Positions 9,068 through 19,233 of a stretch of DNA of 64,000 bases are shown here, piece after piece. The number at the start of each line of letters is the position of its first letter. The first letter of the stretch is position 1. The DNA comes from Methylotenera sp. (lineage in GTDB: Bacteria > Pseudomonadota > Gammaproteobacteria > Burkholderiales > Methylophilaceae). The translations under genes and the position numbers were made by a program. The DNA is taken from the NCBI GenBank assembly GCA_013141495.1, contig JABFQV010000007.1:1-64000 (forward strand). The letters run 5' to 3'. Below the pieces are notes generated by a model that was not told where the DNA came from, ran no database searches, and worked only from the letters and a program-made list of their open reading frames with translations.

Positions 9068-9808
9068 ATGGATCGCATGATTTATACCGCAATGACGGGT
9101 GCAAAACACATCCTTGAGCAACAGGCGACCACTTCGCACAACCTTGCCAACGCCACCTCTACAGGGTTTAAATCGCAAATAGACTCATTTAGAGCAGTAC
9201 CGGTAATGGGTCAAGGCTTGCCTACGCGTGCTTTCGTGGTGGACTCCACATCTGGGGCAGACTTTAACCCCGGCGCTATTCAAGCGACTAATCGCGATTT
9301 AGACGTTGCGGTACAAGGCAAAGGCTGGCTTGTCGTAAAGCGTGCAGATGGCTCTGAAGGCTATACCCGCAACGGTTCACTCAAAGTGAGTGAAAATGGT
9401 ATTTTGCAAACAGCAAACGGACTGACGGTGATGGGCGATGGCGGCCCAATTAGCATTCCGCCCGATGTAACCATTAGCATTGCTAAAGACGGCACGGTTT
9501 CTTCAATTTCAAATGATACGCTACCCGGACCTGCCAACAGTATTGGGCGGATTAAACTGGTTAATCCCGCAGAAGCTAACCTTATCCGTGCCAGTGACGG
9601 TTTATTTGTCACAAAAGATGGCGTACCGGCTGACGTTGATATTAACGTCAACTTAGTAAACGGCGCCTTGGAAGGCAGTAATGTCAACGTTGTAGATGCC
9701 ATGGTGAGTATGATTAGCCTCGCCAGACAATTTGAAACTCAAATGAAGCTACTGCAAACGGCTGAGAATAACGCCAATAAAGCCAGTCAGCTCCTCAATT
9801 TGAGTTGA
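9068..9808 (+). CDS. flgF: Flagellar proximal rod protein FlgF
   Basis: A 246-residue FlgF, the rod subunit just below FlgG. N-terminus DRMIYTAMTGAKHILEQQAT, then HNLANATSTGFKSQIDSF, a central LDVAVQGKGWLVVK, and the C-terminal helix VNVVDAMVSMISLARQFETQ. AAGGAG ten bases before the ATG. Length agrees with the family (E. coli 251). Confidence 0.95.
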   Translation: MDRMIYTAMTGAKHILEQQATTSHNLANATSTGFKSQIDSFRAVPVMGQGLPTRAFVVDSTSGADFNPGAIQATNRDLDVAVQGKGWLVVKRADGSEGYTRNGSLKVSENGILQTANGLTVMGDGGPISIPPDVTISIAKDGTVSSISNDTLPGPANSIGRIKLVNPAEANLIRASDGLFVTKDGVPADVDINVNLVNGALEGSNVNVVDAMVSMISLARQFETQMKLLQTAENNANKASQLLNLS

Positions 9809-9944
9809 CGCTGAATCCGTTATTATTAGATTAATGACTAATAAAACTAATGGAACAAGAAAATTTGTATTCGAGTTTTAATGTCTTTCTGATTTTTTGA
9901 CCAGAACAAACTGATAAGCGCAACTAAGCCTAAAAGGAAATAAA

Positions 9945-10727
9945 ATGATACGCTCATTATGGATCTCAAAAACGGGGCTCGATGCTCAGCAAACGCAGAT
10001 GGACGTGATTGCCAATAACTTAGCAAACGTTAGCACCAGCGGCTTTAAACGTTCACGCGCGGTATTTGAAGATCTGCTGTATCAAAACATCCGCCAACCT
10101 GGCGCGCAGTCGTCACAACAAACACAACTGCCTTCTGGCCTTCAATTAGGTACGGGGGTTAGGCCTGTCGCCACAGAGCGTATTTTTACACAAGGTAATT
10201 TACAACAAACCGGCAATGATAAAGACGTTGCGATTCAAGGCGCAGGCTTCTTTCAGGTATTGCTACCTGATGGCACCACCGCTTACACGCGCGATGGTTC
10301 TTTTCAGGTAGATAGCCAAGGGCAATTAGTCACGGCAAGCGGCTTTCCAGTGCAACCGGCCATTACCATTCCGGCAGACGCTCAAAGTCTTAGTATCGGT
10401 CGCGATGGCACGGTTTCAATTACATTAGCAGGCGCTACGGCTGTAACACAAGTTGGTTCATTGCAACTTGCTACGTTTATCAATCCGGCCGGTTTACAAG
10501 GAAAAGGTGAAAACCTGTTTGTTGAAACTGCAGCCTCTGGCAATGCAAATGCAAATACCCCTGGCACCAATGGCGCGGGCTTATTAACGCAAAGCTTTGT
10601 TGAAACCTCTAACGTTAACGTGGTTGAAGAGCTGGTTAATATGATTCAGACTCAACGCGCTTACGAAATCAACAGTAAAGCCATTACAACGTCAGATCAG
10701 ATGCTACAAAAACTAACCCAAATGTAG
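9945..10727 (+). CDS. flgG: Flagellar distal rod protein FlgG
   Basis: A 260-residue FlgG, the distal rod subunit. It opens [20 protein letters not shown] and [21 protein letters not shown], and contains [17 protein letters not shown], the short FlgG-specific segment that stiffens the rod relative to the hook. It ends [20 protein letters not shown]. Length equals that of E. coli FlgG. A 136-base gap from flgF holds no obvious gene; AAAAGGAAAT precedes the start. Confidence 0.96.
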   Translation: MIRSLWISKTGLDAQQTQMDVIANNLANVSTSGFKRSRAVFEDLLYQNIRQPGAQSSQQTQLPSGLQLGTGVRPVATERIFTQGNLQQTGNDKDVAIQGAGFFQVLLPDGTTAYTRDGSFQVDSQGQLVTASGFPVQPAITIPADAQSLSIGRDGTVSITLAGATAVTQVGSLQLATFINPAGLQGKGENLFVETAASGNANANTPGTNGAGLLTQSFVETSNVNVVEELVNMIQTQRAYEINSKAITTSDQMLQKLTQM

Positions 10728-10802
10728 TGAACATTTAGGCTAAGTCAGCTGACCAATGTCACCCTTTATTAAACACCAATTACTAAACACCAGGAGCTCA
10801 TA

Positions 10803-11543
10803 ATGTTGAATACAATCTACCGTAGCGCACGCAACATTTCAGCACTGCGCGTTTTAATGATAACGAGCATCCTGTTACTTGGCTCAATGTTCAGTGCTTG
10901 TGCAATTACACCAAGTACGATAGTTAAAGAGCCATCTACGGCAAAAGCGGCGGCACCTGCAACTGCTACCACTAGCAATGGCGCAATTTTCAGCGCCAGC
11001 ACTTATCGTCCAACGTTTGAAGACAGGCGCCCACGCTTTGTAGGTGATATCGTCACCATCAACATCATTGAAAACACCTCAGCCACCAAAGCCAATGCAA
11101 GCTCTGGCAGCAAACAAGGCGATGCCAGCTTTAATACCAATGCCAAAATAGGTGACAATACCCGACCTATCGGTGGTCTGCTTGCAGGGCTACCTTTCGG
11201 CAATTTGGCAAGTTTCGCAGCCAGCTCAGACAACTCATTTGCAGATAAAGCTGCGGCAAATTCTAGCAATGTATTCACCGGTTCTATTACCGCTACCGTG
11301 GTTGAGGTATTACCCAATGGCAACTTGATCGTCAGTGGAGAAAAACAAGTGGCGCTGGATAAAGGCACTGAATTTGTGCGATTTTCTGGTGTAGTTAACC
11401 CGGACACCATTACCCAAGGTAACTTTGTGCCCTCAACCAAAGTTGCTGATGCCCGCATTGAATACCGCACCAACAGCAAAATTGACGGTGCAGCCATTGC
11501 TTCAATATTTGCTCGATTCTTCTTAAGCATGAGCCCATGGTAA
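10803..11543 (+). CDS. flgH: Flagellar L-ring lipoprotein FlgH
   Basis: A 246-residue precursor of the L-ring protein in the outer membrane. A signal sequence ends in the lipobox FSAC near residues 30-33, so the mature protein starts at Cys and is lipidated. The FlgH body is clear: YRPTFEDRRPRFVGDIVTIN, IIENTSATKANASSGSKQGD, VLPNGNLIVSGEKQVAL and EYRTNSKIDGAAIASIFARF. CAGGAG lies before the ATG. Its last seven bases overlap the start of flgI, implying coupled translation of the two ring proteins. Confidence 0.95.
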   Translation: MLNTIYRSARNISALRVLMITSILLLGSMFSACAITPSTIVKEPSTAKAAAPATATTSNGAIFSASTYRPTFEDRRPRFVGDIVTINIIENTSATKANASSGSKQGDASFNTNAKIGDNTRPIGGLLAGLPFGNLASFAASSDNSFADKAAANSSNVFTGSITATVVEVLPNGNLIVSGEKQVALDKGTEFVRFSGVVNPDTITQGNFVPSTKVADARIEYRTNSKIDGAAIASIFARFFLSMSPW

Positions 11544-12697
11544 AGGTCAGCACAATGCATGGCGCGATAAAAAGTTTATTTAACACTTTAAGCAACCAGC
11601 GATTGGCTCACTTTTGCACGCTGCTATTTTGCTGCGTACTTTCTATTCAACCAGCATACGCCGAGCGTCTTAAAGACCTTGCTTCAATTCAGGGCGTGCG
11701 CACCAACCAATTATTAGGTTATGGTTTAGTGGTAGGGCTAGATGGCACAGGTGACCAAACGACACAAACGCCATTCACCGTACAAAGCATTATCAGCATG
11801 ATGCAACAAATGGGCGTGAGCTTACCGCCCGGCACCAGTTTGCAACTTAAAAACGTAGCCGCCGTGATGGTTACAAGCGCCCTACCCGCCTTTGCGCAAC
11901 CGGGTCAAAATTTAGACATCACGGTTTCATCTATGGGTAACGCAAAAAGCTTGCGTGGCGGCACCCTCTTAATGACACCACTCAAAGGTGCCGATGGGCA
12001 GATATACGCGATTGCACAAGGCAACCTTGTGGTTGGCGGTGTAGGGGCAGCTGCCAACGGCGCACAAACGCAAGTTAATCATCTGAGTGTGGGTAGAGTT
12101 AGCGCTGGCGCTACCGTTGAACGTGCCGTGCCAGGCAACCTCAGCCAAGCTGAGTTTGTCAATTTAGAGTTAAAAGAATCGGATTTTTCTACTGCTACCT
12201 TGGTGGTTGATGCGATTAACCGCCGTTTTGGTAAAAATACTGCCTTTGCGCAAGATGGTCGCGTCATACGGGTACAACCTCCTATCGACACCAGTCGCGT
12301 TGCTTTTCTTGCCGCACTTGAAAGCATCAATGTAGTGCCTGCCACCAGCTCTGCCAAGGTCATCATCAACGCACGCACCGGGTCTGTGGTGATGAACCAA
12401 ACAGTGACACTAGAAAGTTGCGCGGTATCTCATGGCAACTTATCCGTCACCATCAACACCGAACCGGTGATTAGCCAGCCCGGACCATTATCTAGCGGCC
12501 AAACCGTGGTCACCGCGCGCTCACAAATCGACATTAACAAAGAGCCGGGCAAGGTGGTTAAGTTGGATAACGGCGCAAATCTTTCAGATGTAGTAAAAGC
12601 ACTAAACGCGATTGGCGCGACACCGCAAGACTTGGTTGCCATCCTGCAGGCGATGAAAGCGGCGGGTTCACTACGTGCTGAGCTTGAAATCATCTAG
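11537..12697 (+). CDS. flgI: Flagellar P-ring protein FlgI
   Basis: A 386-residue precursor of the periplasmic P-ring subunit. A signal peptide with core HFCTLLFCCVLSIQPAYA is cleaved before ERLKDLASIQGVRTNQLLGY, the near-invariant mature N-terminus. Later blocks include LVVGLDGTGDQT, GVSLPPGTSLQLKNVAAVMV and the C-terminal PQDLVAILQAMKAAGSLRAE. The most upstream ATG overlaps flgH by seven bases; MHGAIKS six codons later is the alternative. FlgA (5021-5830) is its assembly chaperone. Confidence 0.95.
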   Translation: MVKVSTMHGAIKSLFNTLSNQRLAHFCTLLFCCVLSIQPAYAERLKDLASIQGVRTNQLLGYGLVVGLDGTGDQTTQTPFTVQSIISMMQQMGVSLPPGTSLQLKNVAAVMVTSALPAFAQPGQNLDITVSSMGNAKSLRGGTLLMTPLKGADGQIYAIAQGNLVVGGVGAAANGAQTQVNHLSVGRVSAGATVERAVPGNLSQAEFVNLELKESDFSTATLVVDAINRRFGKNTAFAQDGRVIRVQPPIDTSRVAFLAALESINVVPATSSAKVIINARTGSVVMNQTVTLESCAVSHGNLSVTINTEPVISQPGPLSSGQTVVTARSQIDINKEPGKVVKLDNGANLSDVVKALNAIGATPQDLVAILQAMKAAGSLRAELEII

Positions 12698-12700
12698 TGA

Positions 12701-13657
12701 GTGCAAAATATGGTGACTACTAATAACAACCTAACCAATAGCGCAGATTTATCGGGCAAAGTGGCGTTTGATGCCAATAGCCTAAACAACCTGAAGCAAG
12801 CTGCCAGAGAAAACTCGCCAGAAGCGATTAAAGAAGTTGCCAAACAGTTTGAAGCTATATTTATGAACATGATGCTCAAAAGCATGCGTGAAGCCTCACC
12901 CCAGGATAGCCCATTTGATAACGAGCAAAGTCGCACTTTTACCACCATGCTCGATCAACAGCTTACGACCAACCTATCGTCTAAGGGTTTGGGGTTAGCG
13001 GACATACTGGCAAGGCAGTTGAGCAAAGGTGGCTACATTGCAAACAATGCGATGGAGCAAGCGGTAACGGACAAAACCACCAGCCCTGATACACATTCAA
13101 ACTTACGGCCCGATCTAACAGGTAATCCATTTTTGAATAATATAGCGAATGCATTAAAGCAAAATAACCCGGTGACTCAACCATCAGCATTAAATGGTAG
13201 TGCCACTGATTTTAAAAACCGCATGATGCGCCATGCCGAAACAGCAAGCCAATCAACTGGCATTCCAGCACACCTGATGCTAGGTCAAGCCGCTCTTGAA
13301 AGCGGTTGGGGCAAGCGTGAAATCAAAGCGGCGGACGGCACACCTAGCAATAACCTATTTGGTATCAAAGCCTCTGGCAATTGGGATGGTAAAGTAGTTG
13401 AAGCCACGACCACAGAATACATTCACGGCATTAAACAAAAACGCATCGAAAAATTTCGTGCTTATGATAGCTATGCGGATTCATTTAAAGATTTTGCCAA
13501 CTTAATGCAAAATAATCCACGCTATGAAAACGTAATGGCTAATTTGCATAACCCACATGGTTATGCACAAGCGATGCAAAAAGCGGGTTATGCCACTGAC
13601 CCTGATTACGCCACTAAATTGGCCAGCGTTATTCAAAAAATCTCACCATCATTATAA
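12701..13657 (+). CDS. flgJ: Rod cap and peptidoglycan hydrolase FlgJ
   Basis: A 318-residue two-domain FlgJ. The N-terminal rod-cap domain shows EAIKEVAKQFEAIFMNMMLK and MREASPQDSPFDNEQSRTFT; the C-terminal glucosaminidase domain (about residues 165-318) contains LGQAALESGWGKREI, with the likely catalytic Glu in ALESGWG, and NNLFGIKASGNWDGK. The two-domain form is typical of beta- and gammaproteobacteria. The enzyme opens the wall for the growing rod. The start is a GTG three bases after the flgI stop; an ATG at 12710 is equally likely. It closes the flgB-J run; 13658-13756 holds the flgK promoter. Confidence 0.94.
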   Translation: MQNMVTTNNNLTNSADLSGKVAFDANSLNNLKQAARENSPEAIKEVAKQFEAIFMNMMLKSMREASPQDSPFDNEQSRTFTTMLDQQLTTNLSSKGLGLADILARQLSKGGYIANNAMEQAVTDKTTSPDTHSNLRPDLTGNPFLNNIANALKQNNPVTQPSALNGSATDFKNRMMRHAETASQSTGIPAHLMLGQAALESGWGKREIKAADGTPSNNLFGIKASGNWDGKVVEATTTEYIHGIKQKRIEKFRAYDSYADSFKDFANLMQNNPRYENVMANLHNPHGYAQAMQKAGYATDPDYATKLASVIQKISPSL

Positions 13658-13693
13658 AATTGCACTTTAAACTTGATTATTAAAGCTTCATCC

Positions 13694-13720
13694 TAAAGTT
13701 TTACGTATTTATGCCGACAA
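13694..13720 (+). promoter_or_regulatory. Sigma-28 promoter upstream of flgK
   Basis: TAAA at 13694-13697, a 15-base spacer, then GCCGACAA at 13713-13720, one base off the sigma-28 consensus. It lies 36 bases before the flgK ATG, so flgKL can be switched on as late genes, independently of the flgB-J operon. Confidence 0.82.
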
Positions 13721-13756
13721 GCTATATGTGAGATTAGTTAAAAAAGAGTAAACACC

Positions 13757-15745
13757 ATGGCCTCTAATATATTAAGCATCGGAAAAAGCGCCTTAGCAGC
13801 CGCTCAGGTTGGCATTAGCACAACTGGGCATAACATCGCAAATGCGTCCACGCCCGGTTATTCACGGCAAGTTGTGGTGCAGGCGGCGGCGCAATCGCAA
13901 AACTTTGGTTACGGCTATGTAGGTCAAGGTACTGAAATTGCTGGCGTGAGTCGTGTATATAACGACATATTGGCAGCACAGGTGGTGAGAAGTCAGGCGA
14001 CAGGTGCTGGCATCAATGCCTATCAAACGCAAATGAGCACCATCAACGACATGCTATCCAACCCTGCTGCGGGCCTTAATCCTGCAATGAGTGATTTTTT
14101 TGGCAGCATGCAAGATTTAAGTGCTAATCCTAGCGACACCGCAACACGTCAATCCATGCTGTCATATACACAGTCGTTGGCCAATCGTTTTCAAAGCACT
14201 AATAATCGTCTAAATGAAATTCGTGACGGTGTTAATGCGCAACTCACTTCAAGTATCGGGCTGGTTAATGTGTATGCCAAGCAAATCGCAAGCTTAAATG
14301 ATACGATTGAAAAAGCAGTAAGCGCTAATGGCAACACACCGAATGATTTGCTGGATCAGCGCGATCAGCTGGTATTAGAGCTTAGCAAACAAATTAAAAC
14401 CACGGTTGTGCCTCAAGGGCAAGGCAGTTACAACATATACATTGGCAACGGCATGCCGTTAGTTGTAGGTAAAGACACGTTTTCATTAGTGCCGGCAGCA
14501 TCGCCAACAGACCCAAGCCGGGTTGAAGTAGCTTATCAAACCAGTGGAAAAACAACCGTACTGGGCGCAAATAGCCTTCCTGGCGGCACCATTGGCGGAT
14601 TGTTGCAATTTCGTGCCGAGTCATTAGACACCGTTCAAAACCAAATCGGCCAACTTGCTACAGTGCTTGCCGAATCCTTTAATGCGCAACATAGCCAAGG
14701 TTTGGACAAAAACGGCAACCCCGGTGGTCCGTTATTTAGCATTCCCAACCCAACGGTCAATGCAAATTCAAATAACTCCAGCCCGAGTCCAGTGCCTCCG
14801 CTAACAAATGTAAACGCTACTCCAGCCGTAGTTTCAAGCAAAGTTGAAGATGCAAGCGCACTCACCGCAAGTAATTACCGCCTAGACTATGATGGTACAA
14901 ATTACAACATCACACGCTTAAGTGATCTATCAACATTTCCTCCTTTTTCAAGCTTGCCACAAACTGTCGATGGCGTGAGCTTTAAAATAGATTCTGGCAA
15001 CATGCTGGCTGGCGACAATTTCCTGATTAAGCCCACACAAAATGCAGCGGCTTTGTTTAAGGTTGCAATTACTGATCCCGACAAGCTTGCTGTCGGCGGC
15101 CCTGTACTTACATCAAGTGCAGGCGCAGGCAATGCGGGCACAGGTAGTATCACTGCACCAGTAGCAGGTAGTGGTTACGCTGCCAGCCCGCTTTCTGCCC
15201 CGTTTACAATGACTTACAACACTTTACCTATTGCTGGCCTTAGCTTCACACCCAGTCAAGCCGTTGTAGTTACATCGGGTACAACATCAACAACCTATGC
15301 CCCTGGCGACCTCGTACCTTATACCAGTGGTGCTACCATTACTACAGCAAACTCCAGCTTTACGCTGTCAGGCACACTCAGTAATGGCGATAATTTCACT
15401 GTGGCACCCAACACCGCAGGCGCACCTGGCGACAACCGTAACGGCTTATTATTAGCAGGCTTACAAAGTGAAAAAACTTTAAACGGCGGCAAAAATAGTT
15501 ACTCCGATGCCTTTGGTCAGCTGGTAAACGGCGTTGGTAATAAAACGCGTGAACTTAACGTATTAGGCAGTTCTGAAGCTCAAGTATTAGAGCAAATCAC
15601 AGCTGCCGTGCAATCTGAATCCGGTGTCAATTTAGATGAAGAAGCAACCAACTTGATTCGCTACCAACAAGCGTATCAAGCCGCTGGCAAGATGATGCAG
15701 ATTGCCAGCCAACTGTTTGACGTGTTATTGCAACTAGGTAACTAG
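13757..15745 (+). CDS. flgK: Hook-filament junction protein FlgK (HAP1)
   Basis: A 662-residue FlgK, the first junction protein between hook and filament. Start: ASNILSIGKSALAAAQVGIS, then TTGHNIANASTPGYSRQVVV, the HAP1 signature; end: NLDEEATNLIRYQQAYQAAG and KMMQIASQLFDVLLQLGN. The middle (about residues 330-560) is a long Thr/Ala/Pro/Gly-rich insertion that makes it longer than the 547-residue E. coli protein. FlgN is its chaperone. flgL follows after 37 bases with AAGGAAAT. Confidence 0.96.
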   Translation: MASNILSIGKSALAAAQVGISTTGHNIANASTPGYSRQVVVQAAAQSQNFGYGYVGQGTEIAGVSRVYNDILAAQVVRSQATGAGINAYQTQMSTINDMLSNPAAGLNPAMSDFFGSMQDLSANPSDTATRQSMLSYTQSLANRFQSTNNRLNEIRDGVNAQLTSSIGLVNVYAKQIASLNDTIEKAVSANGNTPNDLLDQRDQLVLELSKQIKTTVVPQGQGSYNIYIGNGMPLVVGKDTFSLVPAASPTDPSRVEVAYQTSGKTTVLGANSLPGGTIGGLLQFRAESLDTVQNQIGQLATVLAESFNAQHSQGLDKNGNPGGPLFSIPNPTVNANSNNSSPSPVPPLTNVNATPAVVSSKVEDASALTASNYRLDYDGTNYNITRLSDLSTFPPFSSLPQTVDGVSFKIDSGNMLAGDNFLIKPTQNAAALFKVAITDPDKLAVGGPVLTSSAGAGNAGTGSITAPVAGSGYAASPLSAPFTMTYNTLPIAGLSFTPSQAVVVTSGTTSTTYAPGDLVPYTSGATITTANSSFTLSGTLSNGDNFTVAPNTAGAPGDNRNGLLLAGLQSEKTLNGGKNSYSDAFGQLVNGVGNKTRELNVLGSSEAQVLEQITAAVQSESGVNLDEEATNLIRYQQAYQAAGKMMQIASQLFDVLLQLGN

Positions 15746-15782
15746 GTAGCTACTAACTAGGCACTGTTTAAGGAAATCAATC

Positions 15783-16739
15783 ATGCGTATTAGTACCAAT
15801 ACAATTTATCAGTCTGGCATCTCTAAAATCAGCCAGTTACAATCTGAGCAAGTTAAACTGCAACAGCAGATTTCTACTGGCAGGCGCATTGCATCACCGT
15901 CAGATGACCCGGTCGGCTCCGCGCGCGCCTTAGAAGTGTCGCATGCGCAAAGTATCAACGCCAAGTTTGCTGACACGCGTCAAACGGCACAACTTAAACT
16001 CAATACCATTGAATCTAACCTCACCAGCTTAACCAGCATGATGATATCTACGCAATCTTCACTGGTAGCGGCTGGAAATGCTACGTTTTCTGACCAGGAG
16101 AGGCAATTTATCGCTACAGAATTAAGCGGCACACTAGAAGCCATGATTGGGCTTGCTAACACCAAAGATGCTGCAGGCAACTACCTTTACGCAGGCTTTA
16201 AAACAAACACCCCACCTTTTGATGGCACTAAAAACCTTGCTGCGCCAATACCACCAGCAGTCACACCGACAATTGTGAGTAGCTATAACTTTAAGGGGGA
16301 TGGCAATCAGCAGTTGTTGCAGGTAGATACAGAACGTCAAATGGCGGTAAATGTTACCGGCAATAATGTTTTTCAAGCAGGTGGTAACGATATTTTTGCC
16401 ACTATAAGCAATTTAGTCACCTTACTTAACACCCCACTTACCGCAGCAAATCAGGCTGACTTTAGTGCTGGCATCGCCGCAGGCATCGGTAGTATGCAAA
16501 CTGGGTTAGACAACGTGCTTAATGTACGCGCGGCTGTCGGCTCAAAGTTAAATGAGCTTGATACCTTGGACACGGCAGGCACTGACCGTGACTTACAATA
16601 CAGTAAATCACTTTCCGAACTGCAAGACTTGGACTATGCAAGCGCATTATCTGATCTTTCAAGAAATCAAACCATTATGGAAGCCGCACAAAAATCATTT
16701 GTAGCGACTACCAGCCTGTCACTATTTGATTTTATATAA
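15783..16739 (+). CDS. flgL: Hook-filament junction protein FlgL (HAP3)
   Basis: A 318-residue FlgL, the second junction protein, of the flagellin superfamily. It opens MRISTNTIYQSGISKISQLQ, with QQQISTGRRIASPSDDPVGS near residues 28-47 and the C-terminal DYASALSDLSRNQTIMEAAQ. Length equals the usual 310-320. It ends the plus-strand flagellar block; fliR comes in from the opposite strand 57 bases later. Confidence 0.95.
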   Translation: MRISTNTIYQSGISKISQLQSEQVKLQQQISTGRRIASPSDDPVGSARALEVSHAQSINAKFADTRQTAQLKLNTIESNLTSLTSMMISTQSSLVAAGNATFSDQERQFIATELSGTLEAMIGLANTKDAAGNYLYAGFKTNTPPFDGTKNLAAPIPPAVTPTIVSSYNFKGDGNQQLLQVDTERQMAVNVTGNNVFQAGGNDIFATISNLVTLLNTPLTAANQADFSAGIAAGIGSMQTGLDNVLNVRAAVGSKLNELDTLDTAGTDRDLQYSKSLSELQDLDYASALSDLSRNQTIMEAAQKSFVATTSLSLFDFI

Positions 16740-16796
16740 CTCTTTTTATCTGAGCATTTGGTAGAAAATCTATTTGTAAGCCAACTTATTTTAACT

Positions 16797-17597
16797 TTAG
16801 GGTGTTAGTGTCGGCACAGTAGTTTTAGGTATTGCTACCTGACTCATATTATTTGCGCCCTGCTCTATAAAGCTCACAATCGGCTTTTGCATACCGGGTA
16901 GCGCCAAAGCGAGCACCAAAAAACCAATACCTAACGTAATAGGAAAACCAATACCAAAGATATTAAGCTGAGGTGCTGTTCTAGTGAGTATCCCCAAGGC
17001 CATATTGGTAATGAGTAATGCAGTGATCGCAGGCAATGACAGTAACAAGCCCACACTAAATATAGTTTCACCCCACAGTGCAATTTTCATGGCGTCTATG
17101 CCACTGCTAGTCATTGCAATTGGCATGGTTACAAAGCTATTAGCCACAGTGGTTACAATAATCAGGTGCCCATCTAAGCTTAAAAAAATGAGCATCGCCA
17201 GTAACACCAAAAACTGATTCAACGCAGTCGATTGCCCTCGCGTTTGTGGATCAAAAAACGAAGCGAAACCCAAACCCATGGTCATGCCTATCATTTGACC
17301 AGCCAGATCAACGGCAGCAAATACCATACGCATGCTAAAACCAATCGCCAGCCCAATGATTATTTGCTGAATTAAAATGAGTAATCCCTGTAATGAGAAA
17401 ATTTCAAATACAGGTAGCGGCGGGATGGTAGGTAGAATAATGAGCGTGAGCGTAATGCCGAGCCCGAGCTTAACTTGGGCAGGGGTGGCACTATGACTAA
17501 AAATTGGGACAATAGCGATTACCGCTAAAATGCGAGTCAATGGCCATAGCAGGGCTATGATCCAGGTTTGTAATAGCTCACTGCTGAAAGAAATCAT
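16797..17597 (-). CDS. fliR: Flagellar export gate protein FliR
   Basis: A 266-residue membrane protein, the FliR subunit of the FliPQR export gate at the centre of the MS-ring. Several hydrophobic segments are plain (for example ILAVIAIVPIFSHSATPAQV, the family's first conserved block, and FGIGFPITLGIGFLVLALAL). MVFAAVDLAGQMIGMTMGLG and FFDPQTRGQSTALNQFLVLL are conserved FliR stretches. It is last in the fliLMNOPQR series; fliQ ends 30 bases upstream. Confidence 0.95.
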   Translation of the reverse strand: MISFSSELLQTWIIALLWPLTRILAVIAIVPIFSHSATPAQVKLGLGITLTLIILPTIPPLPVFEIFSLQGLLILIQQIIIGLAIGFSMRMVFAAVDLAGQMIGMTMGLGFASFFDPQTRGQSTALNQFLVLLAMLIFLSLDGHLIIVTTVANSFVTMPIAMTSSGIDAMKIALWGETIFSVGLLLSLPAITALLITNMALGILTRTAPQLNIFGIGFPITLGIGFLVLALALPGMQKPIVSFIEQGANNMSQVAIPKTTVPTLTP

Positions 17598-17627
17598 TTT
17601 TTAATGCGACTTGAAAGGTCTTTGACC

Positions 17628-17897
17628 TTAATTTGCCATCGCAGGTATGCTGGTAAAAACCAAATGCATATAATCCACCATCGTAGTCAACATCCAAGGG
17701 CCAGCAACCATGAGCGCGACAAAAACCCCTACTAACTTAGGAATAAACGACAAGGTTTGTTCGTTAATTTGGGTGGCAGCCTGAAATATACTCACCAGCA
17801 ACCCAATTGCGAGGACAGTTAACAAAATAGGCGCCGCAATCAACAATGTCACTTCCATGGCATCACGACCTAGCGTCATCACACTTTCTGGTGTCAT
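17628..17897 (-). CDS. fliQ: Flagellar export gate protein FliQ
   Basis: An 89-residue FliQ with two membrane helices: ALLIAAPILLTVLAIGLLVS-like segment near residues 17-38 and LVGVFVALMVAGPWMLTTMV near 51-70, joined by the conserved IFQAATQINEQTLSFIPKL loop. It stacks with FliP and FliR in the export gate. Length is exactly that of the family (89 in E. coli). It starts MTPESVMTLGRDAMEV, typical of FliQ. Confidence 0.96.
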   Translation of the reverse strand: MTPESVMTLGRDAMEVTLLIAAPILLTVLAIGLLVSIFQAATQINEQTLSFIPKLVGVFVALMVAGPWMLTTMVDYMHLVFTSIPAMAN

Positions 17898-17947
17898 GAA
17901 AGCTCCCTAATTATTCCAAAAACCGTTGCAAGTGACGATGCAAGTTA

Positions 17948-18703
17948 TCATGTGTAAAAGCTCTGCACAAGTGAGCCTAGTAGCAGTTGCCAGCCATCTA
18001 CCAATACAAACAGCATCAACTTAAACGGTAGCGCCACAATCGCTGGCGACACCATCATCATTCCCATCGACATCAACACGCTAGCGACCACCATATCAAT
18101 AATCAAAAATGGGATAAATATAGCAAAGCCAATTTGAAAAGCTGTTTTTAGCTCACTGGTAACAAAAGCTGGCACTAGCACTTTTAGCGGCACTTGTTCT
18201 GGCGACTCAATTTGCTCTACCTGTGCCATTTTCACAAATAAGGCTAAATCGCCCTCACGCGTTTGTTTTAACATAAACTCTTTAAGTGGCGCCACACCCT
18301 TCTCCGCAGCCTCTTGCATGCTAATCTTATTTTCTGATAGCGGCTGATAAGCATCTATATAAATTTTATCGATCACCGGGCTCATCACAAAAAAAGTAAG
18401 GAACAAAGCTAAACCCACCATCACCTGGTTTGGCGGTGCTGATTGCGTACCGAGCGCTTGGCGTAAAAGTGACAGCACAATAATAATACGCGTAAAGCCT
18501 GTCATCATCAGCAAAGCTGCTGGCAAAAAGGTAAGTGACGTGAGTAAAATCAGCGTCTGCAGGCTCAGCGAATAATCCTGGCCACCGCCAGCGCTAGGCG
18601 TAGCATTGATGAGTGGTAGGCCATTTTCAGCAAATAACACCGTTGGCAACAGCATTAAGCCGGTAGCCATGATTATCTGAAAAAGCTTCTTGTTATTTTG
18701 CAT
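17948..18703 (-). CDS. fliP: Flagellar export gate protein FliP
   Basis: A 251-residue FliP, five copies of which form the export channel. It has a cleavable N-terminal signal (rare for inner-membrane proteins but normal for FliP), then [60 protein letters not shown] and [20 protein letters not shown], all family hallmarks. The 5' end overlaps fliO by 11 bases, so the two are probably translationally coupled. Confidence 0.96.
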   Translation of the reverse strand: MQNNKKLFQIIMATGLMLLPTVLFAENGLPLINATPSAGGGQDYSLSLQTLILLTSLTFLPAALLMMTGFTRIIIVLSLLRQALGTQSAPPNQVMVGLALFLTFFVMSPVIDKIYIDAYQPLSENKISMQEAAEKGVAPLKEFMLKQTREGDLALFVKMAQVEQIESPEQVPLKVLVPAFVTSELKTAFQIGFAIFIPFLIIDMVVASVLMSMGMMMVSPAIVALPFKLMLFVLVDGWQLLLGSLVQSFYT

Positions 18704-19172
18704 TATTGTTCTCAGAAAACTTGCTAACCGATTTTTTAAGGCGTTGTGCGAATGAATCCGCTAATGTTTGTGGATGAATACCTGTAGCATCCTGGCTATT
18801 GAAATCATCAGTAGTGCTTGCTACGCCAGTATCTATCGTTGCCCCTATGTCTAAGTTAGCAATGGCATTCACGCGCCCGGGCGCCACACCCACCACTAAC
18901 CAACGCCCGGCAACCTCTAGCACCACAATACGCTCACGTGAACCAACGCTCACGCCACCCACAATACGTACCGCTGATTGTTGCCCGCCAATACCTGGCA
19001 TCATGCGCTTTAACGCCCATGTCACCAGTGCCATTACTGCTAATACCACAACTAGCCCGAATAGCATTTTTAATATGCCACTCGTCGGTGTTGGTGCAAC
19101 AGCTTCTGCTGCCCATAGTGAACTGGCACTAGCGGACACCACGAATGCCAGAAATTTTAATAAGATTTTCAT
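18693..19172 (-). CDS. fliO: Flagellar export assembly protein FliO
   Basis: A 159-residue FliO, a poorly conserved membrane protein that helps FliP assemble. It has an N-terminal hydrophobic leader, one membrane helix ([20 protein letters not shown], about residues 36-55) and a cytoplasmic domain with [20 protein letters not shown] and [15 protein letters not shown], the FliO signature. It lies between fliN and fliP, where fliO always sits. Confidence 0.92.
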   Translation of the reverse strand: MKILLKFLAFVVSASASSLWAAEAVAPTPTSGILKMLFGLVVVLAVMALVTWALKRMMPGIGGQQSAVRIVGGVSVGSRERIVVLEVAGRWLVVGVAPGRVNAIANLDIGATIDTGVASTTDDFNSQDATGIHPQTLADSFAQRLKKSVSKFSENNNAK

Positions 19173-19233
19173 TGGGGATTTATCTAATTCAAGAATTAGC
19201 GCACGAATTTAAAGAGAATAAACACTGAAGAAG